DNA of 64,000 nt from Flammula alnicola (Eukaryota; Basidiomycota; Agaricomycetes; Agaricales; Strophariaceae). The first letter of the stretch is position 1. Every line of letters begins with the position of its first letter. The stretch covers positions 124,001 through 188,000 of the forward strand of contig JADNRV010000014.1 of the NCBI GenBank assembly GCA_015499995.1, in the 5' to 3' direction. The translations under genes were made by a program, and so were the position numbers. This document shows, in pieces, positions 47,821-59,807 of the stretch. The notes under the pieces are model-generated. The model was not told the origin of the DNA, searched no databases, and was given only the letters and a program-made list of their open reading frames with translations.

Positions 47821-49374
47821 TCAACGTTCAATGTTCAATGAAGAAGGATACACTTCAGTATACCTCGGAGGAAGCTCTACAACATCTGTACTCTGTGTAT
47901 CAGCCGTTAGGGATAAACGAATCCCACTGTCATTGTGCATAACGATCCTTGATGATCTGGTTCTTCGGGAACGAGAAACAAGCGCTTGAGGCATCAGCTG
48001 TCTTGGTAGCTGTAAACGCAAAACTGAACCTAGTCTCATGTTGCGGTTCAGAACTAACTGGGCTTCCATATTCACTCCCAGCCTGGGCAGTTTGCTGTGG
48101 TTCAATGCCGTATGACCTGACGGAGAAAGATTTTGCGATGGAAGAACGGTATTTGGGAGCAGGAGGAATGGATTTGTGCGTAGATGAATAGCCCGCGAGC
48201 GTGTTCTGCGCTGACGAAGCGCGAAAAGCGCGAGAAGGACGAATGCTAGACTGCCGATAATGCTTCCAATAATGACGTCCGCGTTATCCAGTCTATGTTG
48301 TCCAAGTCTTGTCGAGGCAATTGGAGCGGTCGTCGAGGCAATCGGGGCGGAAGTCGAACTAGGATCCTTTCCAAATGGCGCGACTGTAGAGGACGTGGTG
48401 GCAGAAGTACATCCAGGGACAAGATAATCGGAGACTGGACTTCCGCAACCTGGTGGACTGGATGAGGTGATGGTTGCATTTCCGATCACAATTCCACCCA
48501 AAGTCAAGGGTGTTTCTTTGCGATCTCCAAGATATGTAACTAGAAGCTGGTGTGGGCCAGCAGGAAGTGGTGCAGTCTGAAATAAAATCTCTTGACATTG
48601 GCTACTGGTACCAGTGGGGGGATTACTGGTAAGGTTGAATGAAATGGAGCCTTGATGATCAATTTTGTAGGTCGCTTGTGCTGGAGGCAGATTTGAGTCG
48701 TTCGAAGAACAACCAAACCAACTAACCGAAGTACCTAGACACACAGCTAATTACTGACAAAACTCGAAGAAATTTTAGCGCAATCTACGCACCGACGAAG
48801 TTGAAACCGAGTGTTGCGTTATGTTGGTCCGTCATCTTGTTAAGACTGCCTGGAGTATCTGGCTGCCATCCTTTTCCAAAGTCAAGTCGTGCATCCGTCG
48901 AATTTATGAAAATATTTGCCCCTTCCGGCGGCACGGTAGTAGATGAAAAATATTGAATGTAGTCCAGCCAGATTGAACTGCCTTGATCGGGAATAACTGC
49001 ATTCATAGTTATGACATGAGGTCCATCTTGAAGTCCTGCCTTCTGGCAAAAGAAAGGTTCGGTCTCTGAGGCGCTGTATATGTACTGCGGAGGCGCCAGC
49101 TTGTTGTCGACGAAGCATTGAACTTCCAGCGTCACAGAATTATTCACAACTTGGCCCCCGCTGACAACAACTATGGAGCCTAGATATATGTCGATAAGGT
49201 TTGAGAAGACGAATGGAAAAGAGACTTACCATTGAAAGAATATGATAAAGTGGCGCTAGTGTTTGCACTATGCACAGTGCCCTGGAAAAGTGGCATATCC
49301 TGCGGCATACCTTGAGACCATGCTGGATCGTATACTATGGAGGGATCCGCATCGTCGACGACAATCGAGGTCAT
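47821..49374 (-). CDS. Single-pass membrane protein with large Cys/Asn-rich extracellular-type domain
   Basis: Exons 49230-49374, 48793-49179 and 47821-48734 total 1446 nt and encode 481 aa. The start is the first Met of exon 1 (MTSIVVDDADPSIVYDPAWS). No cleavable signal is visible. About 270 residues of lectin- or carbohydrate-module-like beta-rich sequence with potential N-glycosylation sites (NTSATLSYSFN, NSTDARLDFGKGWQPDTPG) follow. After a Ser/Thr stalk comes one membrane helix (VIIGSIIGSLAFVLLALFAL), then a basic RQRRTRSR stop-transfer and an intracellular Pro/Arg/Leu-rich tail ending LPPRYTEVYPSSLNIER. The LPPRYTE segment is a PPxY-type motif often found in this mushroom membrane-protein family, and could bind WW-domain ubiquitin ligases. 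Function unknown. Confidence 0.8.
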
Positions 49375-50158
49375 TTTTTGTGAGACAAAGACTCTCCGAA
49401 GTGAGTCCAGGTACAATGTCAGCTTCTTGGCTCAAGATATAGAAAAGCAAGATGACTGGCGTTGCGAGGGGTCTATTTAACAGGCAAAGAACCTACCTTT
49501 CTAAGTTCCGTGATGACCATCGACGCAATAGATAGATAGGGAGCTCCGAGAAAACACAAAAAAAGGGTGTCGTTTATAGCGACGCGGATCCGGATATCAA
49601 GATAGAAAACGGTGAGTACTAGTTTCAGCAATCTCGAAGCATAAGGAAAGATTATGCGCAGCGGACGGAGTGCCAGTCATAGCTGATTTTAATGCAAATA
49701 TAGAATTTCGGCTCAAGTGAGCATAGCATCGTGCAGTGAAGAAACAGGAAGAAACGTTTGAGGCTTGAGCTGAACTTGGTGCTAGTGGTGGCTGTGTCAT
49801 GTTTGTCACGAGCCACGACCACCGACAGGGTAAGTAATATATATTTCGAATATGGTGAAGGGGTCTATTATCGTAATAATTAATAGTCATCAACGTTCGT
49901 AAGAATATAAATACGAGGTAGAGGATGAGGGTGGAGGGTGAATAAGAAAAGATGCTTGATGGATACAAAATACATGACACTAGTGATGATGCAGGGGGTA
50001 GATATGAAAGCCTGATGAATGAAATCTAGGATAGAATGGACGTGGAAAATGGAGGAATCGAGGGAAAGAAATATGAGTGACGATGGTAAGATGGGTTGCT
50101 GAAAGAAGAGCGAATATATCAGAGGGGATGAAAGGTACGAAAAGCAGGAAAAATGTCT
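49375..50158. other. Intergenic: promoter of the membrane-protein gene, 3' flank of the flippase gene
   Basis: A minus-strand frame of 127 codons (49597-49980) is the only sizeable one. It has no family motif and lies where the flippase 3' UTR and the next promoter are expected, so I do not call it. Confidence 0.45.
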
Positions 50159-53100
50159 TCATTGGCCCGAATCCTTTGCGTGTGATCCCTTTTTCCGCAG
50201 GAAATTGCGCGGAGCAGATAATACATGCCTGATTGTCCCTTTTCGTCTGTGCGTCGTTCCCGATTCTGGTTCAGTTGCAAGGTTGCGACTACTCTGCCGT
50301 CGCTCAGAGAGATTACTCTGCATCCGACGCATCGCAACACCATTCTCCTCCATCGAGAAATCGAAACCACGATGCACTGACCGCACTCCAGTAGACATAT
50401 CCGTTCTGCTAGCTGTTCGGAGGTCCGTAGAAGGCCCTGGAAGTGAGGCGACGCTCCCTGTCCTGGCATGGCTCCGAGTACGTGAAATCAAGGATGCTGT
50501 GTGGTGCCGCTTCAATGCGCTGAGAGAACTACGTGCTTGAGGTTCGTGTGCGAGATCCCTATGTGGGTCGATCTTGTATATGTAGCGGAGGATATCAACA
50601 TCATCGGGGCTGAAATCGAACTTCCACGCCTTGTAGATATAGCGAGGTAAGAGAGCGAGGCAGACGGTAAGCGGAAGACACAGCCAGTAGTACGCCGATT
50701 CGAACAAATAAATGTTGTTACCCCATATCGGGGTAACGAACCATCCAGGAGATATAGAGTTGTAAATGGCCTGCTCATCGCAGAATTGAGAAAATGTCCA
50801 GGGGAAAATAATGGTGCATGACTTACCGTATACACCCAGACGAGGACGTCACCGATGAATATGCAGAAGAAAACCCAACCAGTCCAGGCGCTTGTATTGA
50901 GACCGTTGAAAAAATTTGCAGACAAGACGGCGGCAAAGACCATGGTCTGTTTGAAGATACAATGAGCACGCGATATCAGCATAGAATGCAAACAATACAC
51001 CTACAGTCGAGAATTCGTATATCCCGATCTGCCACCCATCAGTACGTGACGAGGTGGAAATATAAGTGTACAAGATAAGGAAATATATGATGGCGGACTA
51101 CGGCACCATATCAGTACTCGAACGTCTTCCAGCCCAAAAAAAAATTCAACGAACCTGAATGATACCATCAAGCATATAGACGACAAATTGCCGCATCCCG
51201 AACCATTTTCCTTCTCGTCCATACCAATACAACTCAGGGACGGCCATTAACACATGGTCATCTATAAGCAAGTGCGTTAATGGTAAGGAAACGTAGGATG
51301 AGCCTTGTGACATACCAGCAAAGCGATCGAATAAGCCAATACCAATAACAGGCGCAATCGTCCAGAAAGAGTTCCAGAACAAGAGATACGTATATTCAAA
51401 CACACTATAAGAGGAAAAGAGCATATAGTCAACAAATCAACGACAAAACCCAGAGCAGGATCAAAGACGCACTAGTTTGAGCTCCAGGCGCAATAGATCT
51501 GGAACCACCAGAGCACTCCAATACACAAGATGTTCTTGTAGAAGAAATTCAGAATCCTGAAAGTAAAACCCGAGACACCATAATACGGTCACTTAAACGT
51601 CGAGCACTCGATGAAAATAATACTGACATGGTTCCGTTACGGGCATACGACCAGTGTCCATGCACTAACAGCAGTCGCTTGAGGAAGCGGAACTACTCGC
51701 AACGTCAGACATGGCGGATAAAGATAGCAAAACAGATAAAGACTGACCTGACCGATCGCATAATCCGACGAATTGACGGCTTGAAGACCCTCTTCACCAG
51801 AAATTCCGACGCCAACATCAGCAGCCTATTTTTATTTATTTAAATAAAAAGCAATGTCAGAAAGCCATCCATAGGAGGACTTCAAAGCACATACCTGAAT
51901 CATGCTAACATCATTTGCGCCATCGCCAATGGCCAGCGTCATCACACCAAGTCCGTCCTTGACGAGCTTGACGATCTGTGCCTTCTGCAAGGGCGACACA
52001 CGACAGCAAATGACGCCTTCGCACACCATAGCCAGTCTCAGCAGTAGGCCCTTATTCCTTTCTTCCAAGAGTGCAACCTCCAGCGCTGTCCCATCGATGA
52101 CCAGTACGAATCCTCCAGGTCGCTCACCGTTATGCGTGCCAACGATGGAAGAGATGCCCGTATCGGTCCGATGCAGAGGGCCGCCCGGAAGGCCCTCCTC
52201 CTGTTGCTGATTCTGGGTGTGCATCATATACGACATGTTATCCACCAAAGGCGATGTCGACCGGACAGGCTGGGTTTCCGCCATCTCAGGATCAGCTGAT
52301 CCTGCAGGAGACGGGTTCTCCAGACCGTCGAGGATCCCACTCTCAGGGAAGAACTGCTCTACGGCATGCACAATCTGGTCATACACCTCACGTCCCGACC
52401 TATTGCCCCTGATGACGATAATATTCGACTCGCGGCCAATCAGATTGGTGCTGTGGCCGATGGCTATATTCGTCGCAAAATGAATCAGCGCCCGCTCTGA
52501 GTATAAAAGCATGAATCAAGAAGCGGACACACCAATGGCAGTTTCTAGTTTATCACCCGTCGCCACCCAGATTTTGATGCCAGCGCGCTTCAGGTCAGCT
52601 ATCGCCTCTGGAACGCCATTTTGCAGTCGGTCCTCGATGGCCGTAGCGCCGAGTAACCTCAGGTCGCGTTCAAGCTCATCAGAGACGGCTTCGACCTTAG
52701 CTTCGCGATCGTCCATTGACACAGAGGCATCATGATATCGCTCGCTCCAAGCATTATATTCGTCCTCTACATAAAAAAGCGTCAGTCAGTCATGCTAATC
52801 CTCAAAAATAAGAACACAAAAAAGAAACGCACCTGGAATGACCTTATAAGCCAAAGTTAACGTCCTTAAACCCTGACTTGCAAACTCATCCAAATGCCTC
52901 TCCGTAACCTGCTTCAGCTCCTCTCCAGCGCCCTTCTTCAGCCGCTCAAAGATAACGCTATCAGCGCCCTTGCTTAACAAAAACAACCTCCCATCATCCG
53001 CATCCAGCTTCCTCAGCACCACACTCATCCTCTTCCTTGCACTCGTGAACTCAAGGATATTCAACAGCTCATAGCGCTCCAGCGTCCCATCATCAGCATT

Positions 53101-55881
53101 AGTGCCTGCCAACACCCCAGGACCCGAAGGACTCGTCGCACGCCCATTACCACTCATCTGCGACCCCGCCGACGAGCCCACGCCCGACGGCCTCCCCACA
53201 GCCTCCTCCTCCACCTCAACGTCCACCACACCCGTCGCGCCCTGGAACGGCGTCTGCAGGTACAGCACCTCCCTCTCCCTGCCCCTAAACACGAACCCCA
53301 TATCCGCCGCGGCCTGCACCAGCGCCGCCTCGTCCGGACTCTGCGCCTTGTACTCCAATTTCCCCGTCTCCTTGTCCAGGTTCGTCAGCACCGTGTGACA
53401 GAGCGCCAGCACCGAGAAGAACCCGTTCAGCTGCCTTGCGTGCGCTGCGTTCTCCGAGTCTGGTTCCGCGTGTATAGCGGACTGTAGGTCCGCGATAGCT
53501 CGGCGTCGTGGAAGTGGTGTATCACTTTCGGAGTCGCAGTGCTGGTGGACGCGTTCGGCTCCTCGTCGCCAGGAGGAGGAGGAGGGCCGGCCAAGTCAGA
53601 AGAGTCGCTGTCCGCCCCTGGACTACTTTTAGGTTTAGTAAGGCCTTTCTCGACGTGGGTCTTGCTTGATTGATACGCGGCGGACGACGAGCCGGAGGAA
53701 CGGAGCTGCTCCAGAGGGATCTCAGCGCCCAGATTCTTGGGTTTTTCGCCCTCGGAGATGCCTGCAGGGGGTGCATAGGCAGGCGGCGGGCCCTTCTCGT
53801 CCGGAGAAGGCATCTTTTTGAGGCTGCTTTCCTCCTCTTCCTCCTCCAGTTCATCGCCATTGTACATTTTACCGCCAATGGAGCATTTCCTGAATATCAT
53901 CGAGTTCTACAACGACGGCGTTAAATACCTGGGTTGATAGGAGAGCATGATAAAAGCTCTTGCTTCAACTTACCTGCGTTAATGTACCGGTCTTGTCTGA
54001 AAAAATGTACTCGATTTGGCCTAGGTCATCCGACAAATTCCAGCTACGGGCAAGCGCTGGTTGGTCCTTATGCACCATATTATTGTCGAAGTAGATGAAG
54101 GCGGCTTGACAAGTCCGCACGAACTCGATGGAAATGTATAGCGAGATGGGCACGATATTCTGAAACCTATACGTGGGCAAAGAAGGTGGAGAAACCGATC
54201 AGGAGCAACAAGGATGAGATGAAGAGCGCCACATACGTGATGAGAGCAAAGGCGAAAGTGATGAGTCCGTTGATGGAGGGGTTATCACCCGAGCGGTTGT
54301 CATCATATAACCACGGTGCACCTTCTGGATAATCTCGATGTTCAAGTACTGAATCGACAATACCACATGCGATAGCCATAAGCGCTAGAAGGAGTAAGTT
54401 GACGAAGCTTTAAGAGACAAATCAAATCAAAAAAAGGTTCCAAAAATCAATTTCTCGACAGCAGCCTTTGGAGAGAAAAAACACATACACTTGAGGGTTC
54501 ATTTGCCTCTCCACCTTACTCCTCTTACTCGGCGTCCCACCCGAATTCATCACGATCCTCGTATCCTCGCCCGTGTACAGTACAACGCCCACAACCCAGC
54601 CCGTATTCCTCAGCACCGTCCCTCTCAGCAACATCATCTGCATATCCACCGGAAACGTCTCCTTCCCAACCTTGACCGCCGCATTCAGCTTGTACATGTT
54701 CACGTCCGGGCGGTCACCCTCCAACCGGAACGCATTATGCGGCGACGCACACTCCGCTGCGTTGCGGAGGTGCGTCAGCGCCGGGACGGCATTGCGGGAC
54801 TTCAAGTTCGTCTCGCCATCGAGGTTCTTCGTCTCCACGAACGCGACGTTCTCGTCCTCCGAGGTCGCGCAGATGAGGATGTCCGCGGGTAGAGACTCAT
54901 TGTCCATGATCTTGACAAAGTCGCCCACCGCCATGTCCTCCCATGCCGTCTTCTTCCAATGGGGGCGGTTCAAATCAGGACCTGCTGCTGTTGCTGCGAG
55001 GCCATCACCGTGGCCTCTGTGACTGTGTCCATGCCGAGAGCCGAGGATGGAGGGGAGGTAGTGGTGCTCCTCGACGACATCGTCGAATTCGAGATGCTCT
55101 GATGGGTGCACAGGAGGCGTAGTAATACCTTCGAGCTCCTCGCCCATGGGGTTGGCGCGCTTGACTTTCTTGATTCCGCGCCTGTATGTACGCAGCACAC
55201 CCCGGACGAACGCCCTGCTCTTGCGCTGCATGACGTTCGGGTTGACCCACTCGCCGCCTCCGAGAACCCGGACGTGAGCTTTGTTGACTCTGTGGTCGGA
55301 CTGGTGCCGTTTGATATCCTCATACCCATCCTTGAGCGCTGTGATGCCGAGTACGATGAGTAGCGGAAGGATGACGAGGCCGGGTGAAATCGTGGAGAAT
55401 TTTGGAAAGAACTGCAGGATGGCAATTCCCAAGAAGAAGCTAGCAGAAGAAGTATAATGTTGTTAGCCAGTAATTAAGTACGGACGGATAGCCAGGAAAT
55501 GAACACGGAACGGATAACCCGTAATTGCTCAGTGATGATGCAATACCCGGACCACCCATCGAGGACCCTTCTAAAAACAAAAATCGAAGAAAGTAGGACG
55601 TACATATTCGCTACCCGCCTAAACTGCTCAAGCAAATTCCTGGGGATAAAAGTGAAGAGGGTGTACTTTGAGGTGATGACTTGGTTCGTAGGATAGATAT
55701 GTTCAGGCTTCACCCTCCCCTTCGCATCGTGATAATCCTCTGGTAAATTCTCGTTGACGAACACCGTCCGCATCGTGCCCGGCCTCTTCTTGCGCGCAAA
55801 GAGATCCTCGACCTTGAACGCAGCGAACTTGTCGTACCAGCTCGCTATGCGAGACTGGTGGTGCAGCTGTGCGGGTGCCAT
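50159..55881 (-). CDS. DNF1: P4-type ATPase, aminophospholipid flippase (Dnf1/Dnf2-like)
   Basis: Fifteen exons between 55881 and 50159 encode about 1570 aa, the size of yeast Dnf1. P4-ATPases move phospholipids from the outer to the inner leaflet at the plasma membrane and endosomes. Motifs are present in order: an N-terminal hydrophilic region ([18 protein letters not shown]), [17 protein letters not shown] (TM1-2), [22 protein letters not shown] (catalytic phosphorylated Asp), [63 protein letters not shown] and [23 protein letters not shown], then C-terminal TMs ([19 protein letters not shown] and following). Pro/Ser-rich insertions are typical of fungi. There is one apparent single-base break near 53495 in a conserved stretch (FHDAELSADLQSAI); a 44-nt intron would also restore the frame but would delete it. 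The frame closes in every other exon. Confidence 0.9.
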
Positions 55882-56604
55882 AACTCTATGTCGGTCGACT
55901 CCGAGTCTTAACTTGTGGGTTGTAATTTATATAGAAGACAAGAAGATCGTGAGAGTCGTATATTCGGGGTGGGCAGGACTGCGTTGCTCAGGCGCTCATA
56001 GCCGATGAAGGGAGGGAAGAGAGAGAGAATCCATTAGTCGTGTAAATATGCAAAAAGGAGGACACATTCGCCTGGCCGCTGACAAAACGTCAATCACACA
56101 CACGCCCATGACTCAGCTCCCTGACATCACTCAAAACATATTTTCACTGAGGCTTTGCATATTTCAATCACTACCCCGCGCAACTACCTCGAGCGCTAAA
56201 CTAATACTTGTTGTCCTTTCAGAGACTCGAGGAAGAGCTCAAAATAATTTTAGATTCGTCCGAGGAAACGCACGGAACAACGTACGTCAGCCTGCCATTC
56301 TCGGCTCGGGAGTCGGCGCGTTCCTCGGGCTGGTGCGGCGATGCACACGATCACTTGTCAATGTTCATCACACCAATCCAAGTGCCAAGAAACATGTATA
56401 AGGTATCATCAGAATATAAACGAGAGGATCCATCGGCGGACTAATTCCACATGCAAGAAAGTAGATAAAGAAATCAGAAAGGACGAAGGAAAGACTAAAA
56501 AGAGGGTAGACCAACGAGCGGCGTGTTCTTAACAACAAGAGGGGTATACGTATCATATTTTGTATCATCATCCACCACCAAAAAATCCATTCCACATCAA
56601 CCAT
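55882..56604. other. Intergenic: flippase promoter and septin 3' flank
   Basis: Both neighbours are on the minus strand. No frame with a family motif is visible. Confidence 0.55.
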
Positions 56605-58317
56605 CTACTGTTGAGTAGGAGCAGGTCGCTGGTTGGCGCCCTCCTTGAGCGCAAGCAGCTGCTTCGACCGGAATGCCTCGTAGTGGATTTGCGCAGTTGT
56701 CTCAATGAGGTCTTGCAGGTGTGTCCTAAAAAAACCATGTCACTCATCAGCCACACGTTCCGAGGGTTGTCAAGAGAAACCGAATGAATGGCTGTCAGTG
56801 TCAGGAACACAGACCTTGTAAGAAAGTTGCGCAGGTGCACAAACTCGCAGTGGTTGGCGTCTTCCACGTTCACAACTCCCCACCGGTTCTTGCGGCCGCG
56901 GACGGACTTGCCATCAATGATCACGTTGTTCTCAGACCCAACGACAGCGAAAGGAACGATTTGCTGCAACAGGACAACACCGTCAGCCCTGGAAATTCAA
57001 ACATGAAAAACGAATGGTAAACATACTCTGATCGACTCATTAAGGTGCACTTCCTCTTCGTCATCCTCATCCGTGTCGAAAGGATACAAACGGATGCTGT
57101 TATATACCAGTTCTTCCCTGATCTAAAATCACAAAAAATAATCAGCCATCGCCTTCCTGCACAGAAAACATAATATGCCTAAACCCACCTTGATCTTGAA
57201 CTTCTCTCGCTCGTCCAGCGTCAAGCTATCGCTCTTAGCAATAACCGGCACGACGTTGACAACCTCGCTCAGCTTCTTCATCACAATAACGTCAATAGGC
57301 CTCAATGCATGGCCAGTGGGATTGATGAAGTACAAGCAGCAGTGGATGCGCGTGTCCTGGATGTAGCGGTCTCGCATGGCTGTCAACTCCTTGCGCAAAT
57401 ACGCGCTGTGTTGATCCTTGATATACTTGATGATAGGGTCCCAGCTATTCGACAATACAAAAACTGCGTTAGCAAGGCGTTGTGGCTTTGGACATGTGGT
57501 AAGGGGAAAAACATACCATCCTTCGTTGTTGATCTGATCTCCGTACCCAGGGGTATCGACAATGTTAAGCCTGAGCTTGACACCGTTCTCGACGATGACT
57601 GGAGGTGAAAATTAGTTATTATAGCCCAACTAGCAAAAATCCGATTTAACAGAGAAGAACGCGCAAAGCATAAGCTTAATCGACGAAGCCCACAGGTGAC
57701 ACGTAAACGAAGCAAGTTATGGTCAGGTCTGTGCCAGCGAAACCCAGGTGGTTCATTCGAAAAAATAGGCGTGGTGCAGAGCCCTTGCGTGGAAAAGAGA
57801 AAGTACGGAGAGAGAAAAAGTAAGAGGGACTTACCATGAGACGCCGCCTGAATCTCCGTTGTCTGCCTCACAGGCTCGTCCGAGGCGAAGCGACCCTTAG
57901 AGTCGATGAGATGCGACGCGAAAATGGTGTTGATGAGCGTCGACTTTCCCAAACCAGTTTGTCCTATCGCCGAGAAAAAAGTTAGCAGTAGTTCCTATCT
58001 GGGGTGCTTGTCAAGACGAAGACAACGGTAACACGACACAGGACACGAGAGATATGCTCTCCACCTCAGTGCAGTACGAAACAGTGCGAAACCAACGAAA
58101 TTCCGCGCATACACTCCCGTTCCTTGCCAGCTAAATCAACCCTCGTCTCTCCTTCTACCCACTGCACACCGTACCCAAGCCCAGTCGAAAAATAACAACA
58201 AAACTCACCAACAACAATGACATTAAACTGGAACCCGCGCTTCAAGAGCTTGTGCTCGATCTGCTGCGTGATGCTGTCGAAACCAACATAGGTCTGTGCG
58301 CGGATCTCTTCTGACAT
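56605..58317 (-). CDS. CDC10: Septin of the Cdc10 group
   Basis: Exons 58209-58317, 57835-57963, 57517-57598, 57189-57444, 57027-57122, 56815-56963 and 56605-56725 total 942 nt and encode 313 aa, close to the length of yeast Cdc10. Septins are GTP-binding proteins that polymerise into rings and filaments at division sites and hyphal tips. The GTPase motifs are GQTGLGKSTLINTIFASHL (P-loop), VDTPGYGDQINN (G3) and AKSD (G4). The septin unique element is read in SIRQIVPFAVVGSENNVIIDG and RKNRWGVVNVEDANHCEF. The very short C-terminus (LALKEGANQRPAPTQQ), lacking a coiled coil, fits Cdc10 rather than Cdc3, Cdc11 or Cdc12, as does the start (AQTYVGFDSITQQIEHKLLKR). All frames are clean. Confidence 0.93.
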
Positions 58318-59807
58318 TTTTGGGGTGGGTTTTGCGGGGGGTGGGAGACCTACAAGTGCGAAACGCAGAGCAAAGGCATCGTCAGTAGCGTTCTATGCGG
58401 TTGGTATGAGAGGAATTGTGCGCGGGGGAGCAGAGGGGCGCGTTTCGTGGCAAGGGGCTACGCCAAGTCAACTGTAGTCACTAAATTCCAGACTCTCTCC
58501 CCATTTCCTCTCCCATATCCCATATACAGGAGCACAACAAAACTTACCAAATGAACAGAGGGACGTCAAGAACGACGGCGAGGGGATGAACAGACGGCGA
58601 GGGGCGACTAACTTTTCGCTTTCAAATTCTCGAACGACAGAATTGATGTCGTAAATTTGGCTTGGGGTTGACTTGTAAATAGATGTAAATACGGAATTGT
58701 GGCGCTGCCTTGGAAGTTGGCCTCGAGCCATGCAGTTCGAACTTCATCTTTATTAGAATGAAAAAATATGGCATGGAGAATGAGTGCTGAGTGCTGTATG
58801 ATGGAATGCAATGGATTATTTCACTGTATGTATATGCACCAAAAATCTATGTATGTATCCCAAAATTATCTTCGTCTTCTTGCTTCTTTCTTTCGTCGCT
58901 TGTGTTTCTATAAAATTCCTTGCCAGTGCATTCTTCTCTTCTTTTCATGGGGACGGGCAAGTACGGTTGTGTTGATGGCCCATGACTAAGCTGTACAGCC
59001 ACACGAAAAGGCGCCGCTTGCACTCTTGTCGTCCTCTCTTCGTATTTGAGCTCTCTTTCAACTTCCCTTTGCCCTAATTCATGCCAAAAAACCCTCTGAA
59101 GATTGTAATACATGAAAAGTAAATCTAACCAACTTTCAGAGGCAGTAACGTGAGGGAAGCCCTTTTTTGGCGCGCTAGCAGGCAGGATAATTATGGTCTG
59201 TCACATGTGTGACACCGTGTAGACGTTACATTTGGATGTGGTCCGTAAGTACACCTTTTCGACCTGTAGCTAGGCTCCGTTTCCTTCAAGGTTTTGCAGG
59301 CATCCTCTTTGTTTAAATATCTATCGATCCTTCGTGCGACATTTTAGAAATTGTGACGTTGAGCTGAAAATTTAAAAAATAACTTCTGACTATGTCATAT
59401 TCTACCACATGTTTTACGAAGGATCGCAAGCCAAGTTATTTTTGAAAGATTTTACACCATAGTTGTGCCTATCCAGGTGGATATAGATGTCGAAAGATGT
59501 ACCGGCAGATCCTTTAACGATTTTGGCAGGGAAGCCCTAGCAACTAACATGTACAAATAAAAATGCCTGTTAGAGGCGTTGCCCACCCCCACTTTTCATC
59601 TCCTTCACACTTTTCTATTTGGGATTTTGATGCCATTCTATCCTTCGACGTTGGATGTCACGAGAACGAATCGATCCCATTCCCACACCCACGCCTACAC
59701 GAATAGGGAGGTCTCGAGCGTTCACAGTTCAGTTCCCAACCTAGAATAAGCCAAAAACAAACAAAAGAAAAAAGAGAGCGACTCAGTATAATTTATTCCA
59801 TAAAAAA
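58318..59807. other. Intergenic: septin promoter and 5' leader, 3' flank of Aha1
   Basis: This is about 1.5 kb of mostly non-coding DNA. The open frames (for example 58468-58731 and 58847-59113 on minus) show no motif and probably fall in the septin leader. Confidence 0.5.
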
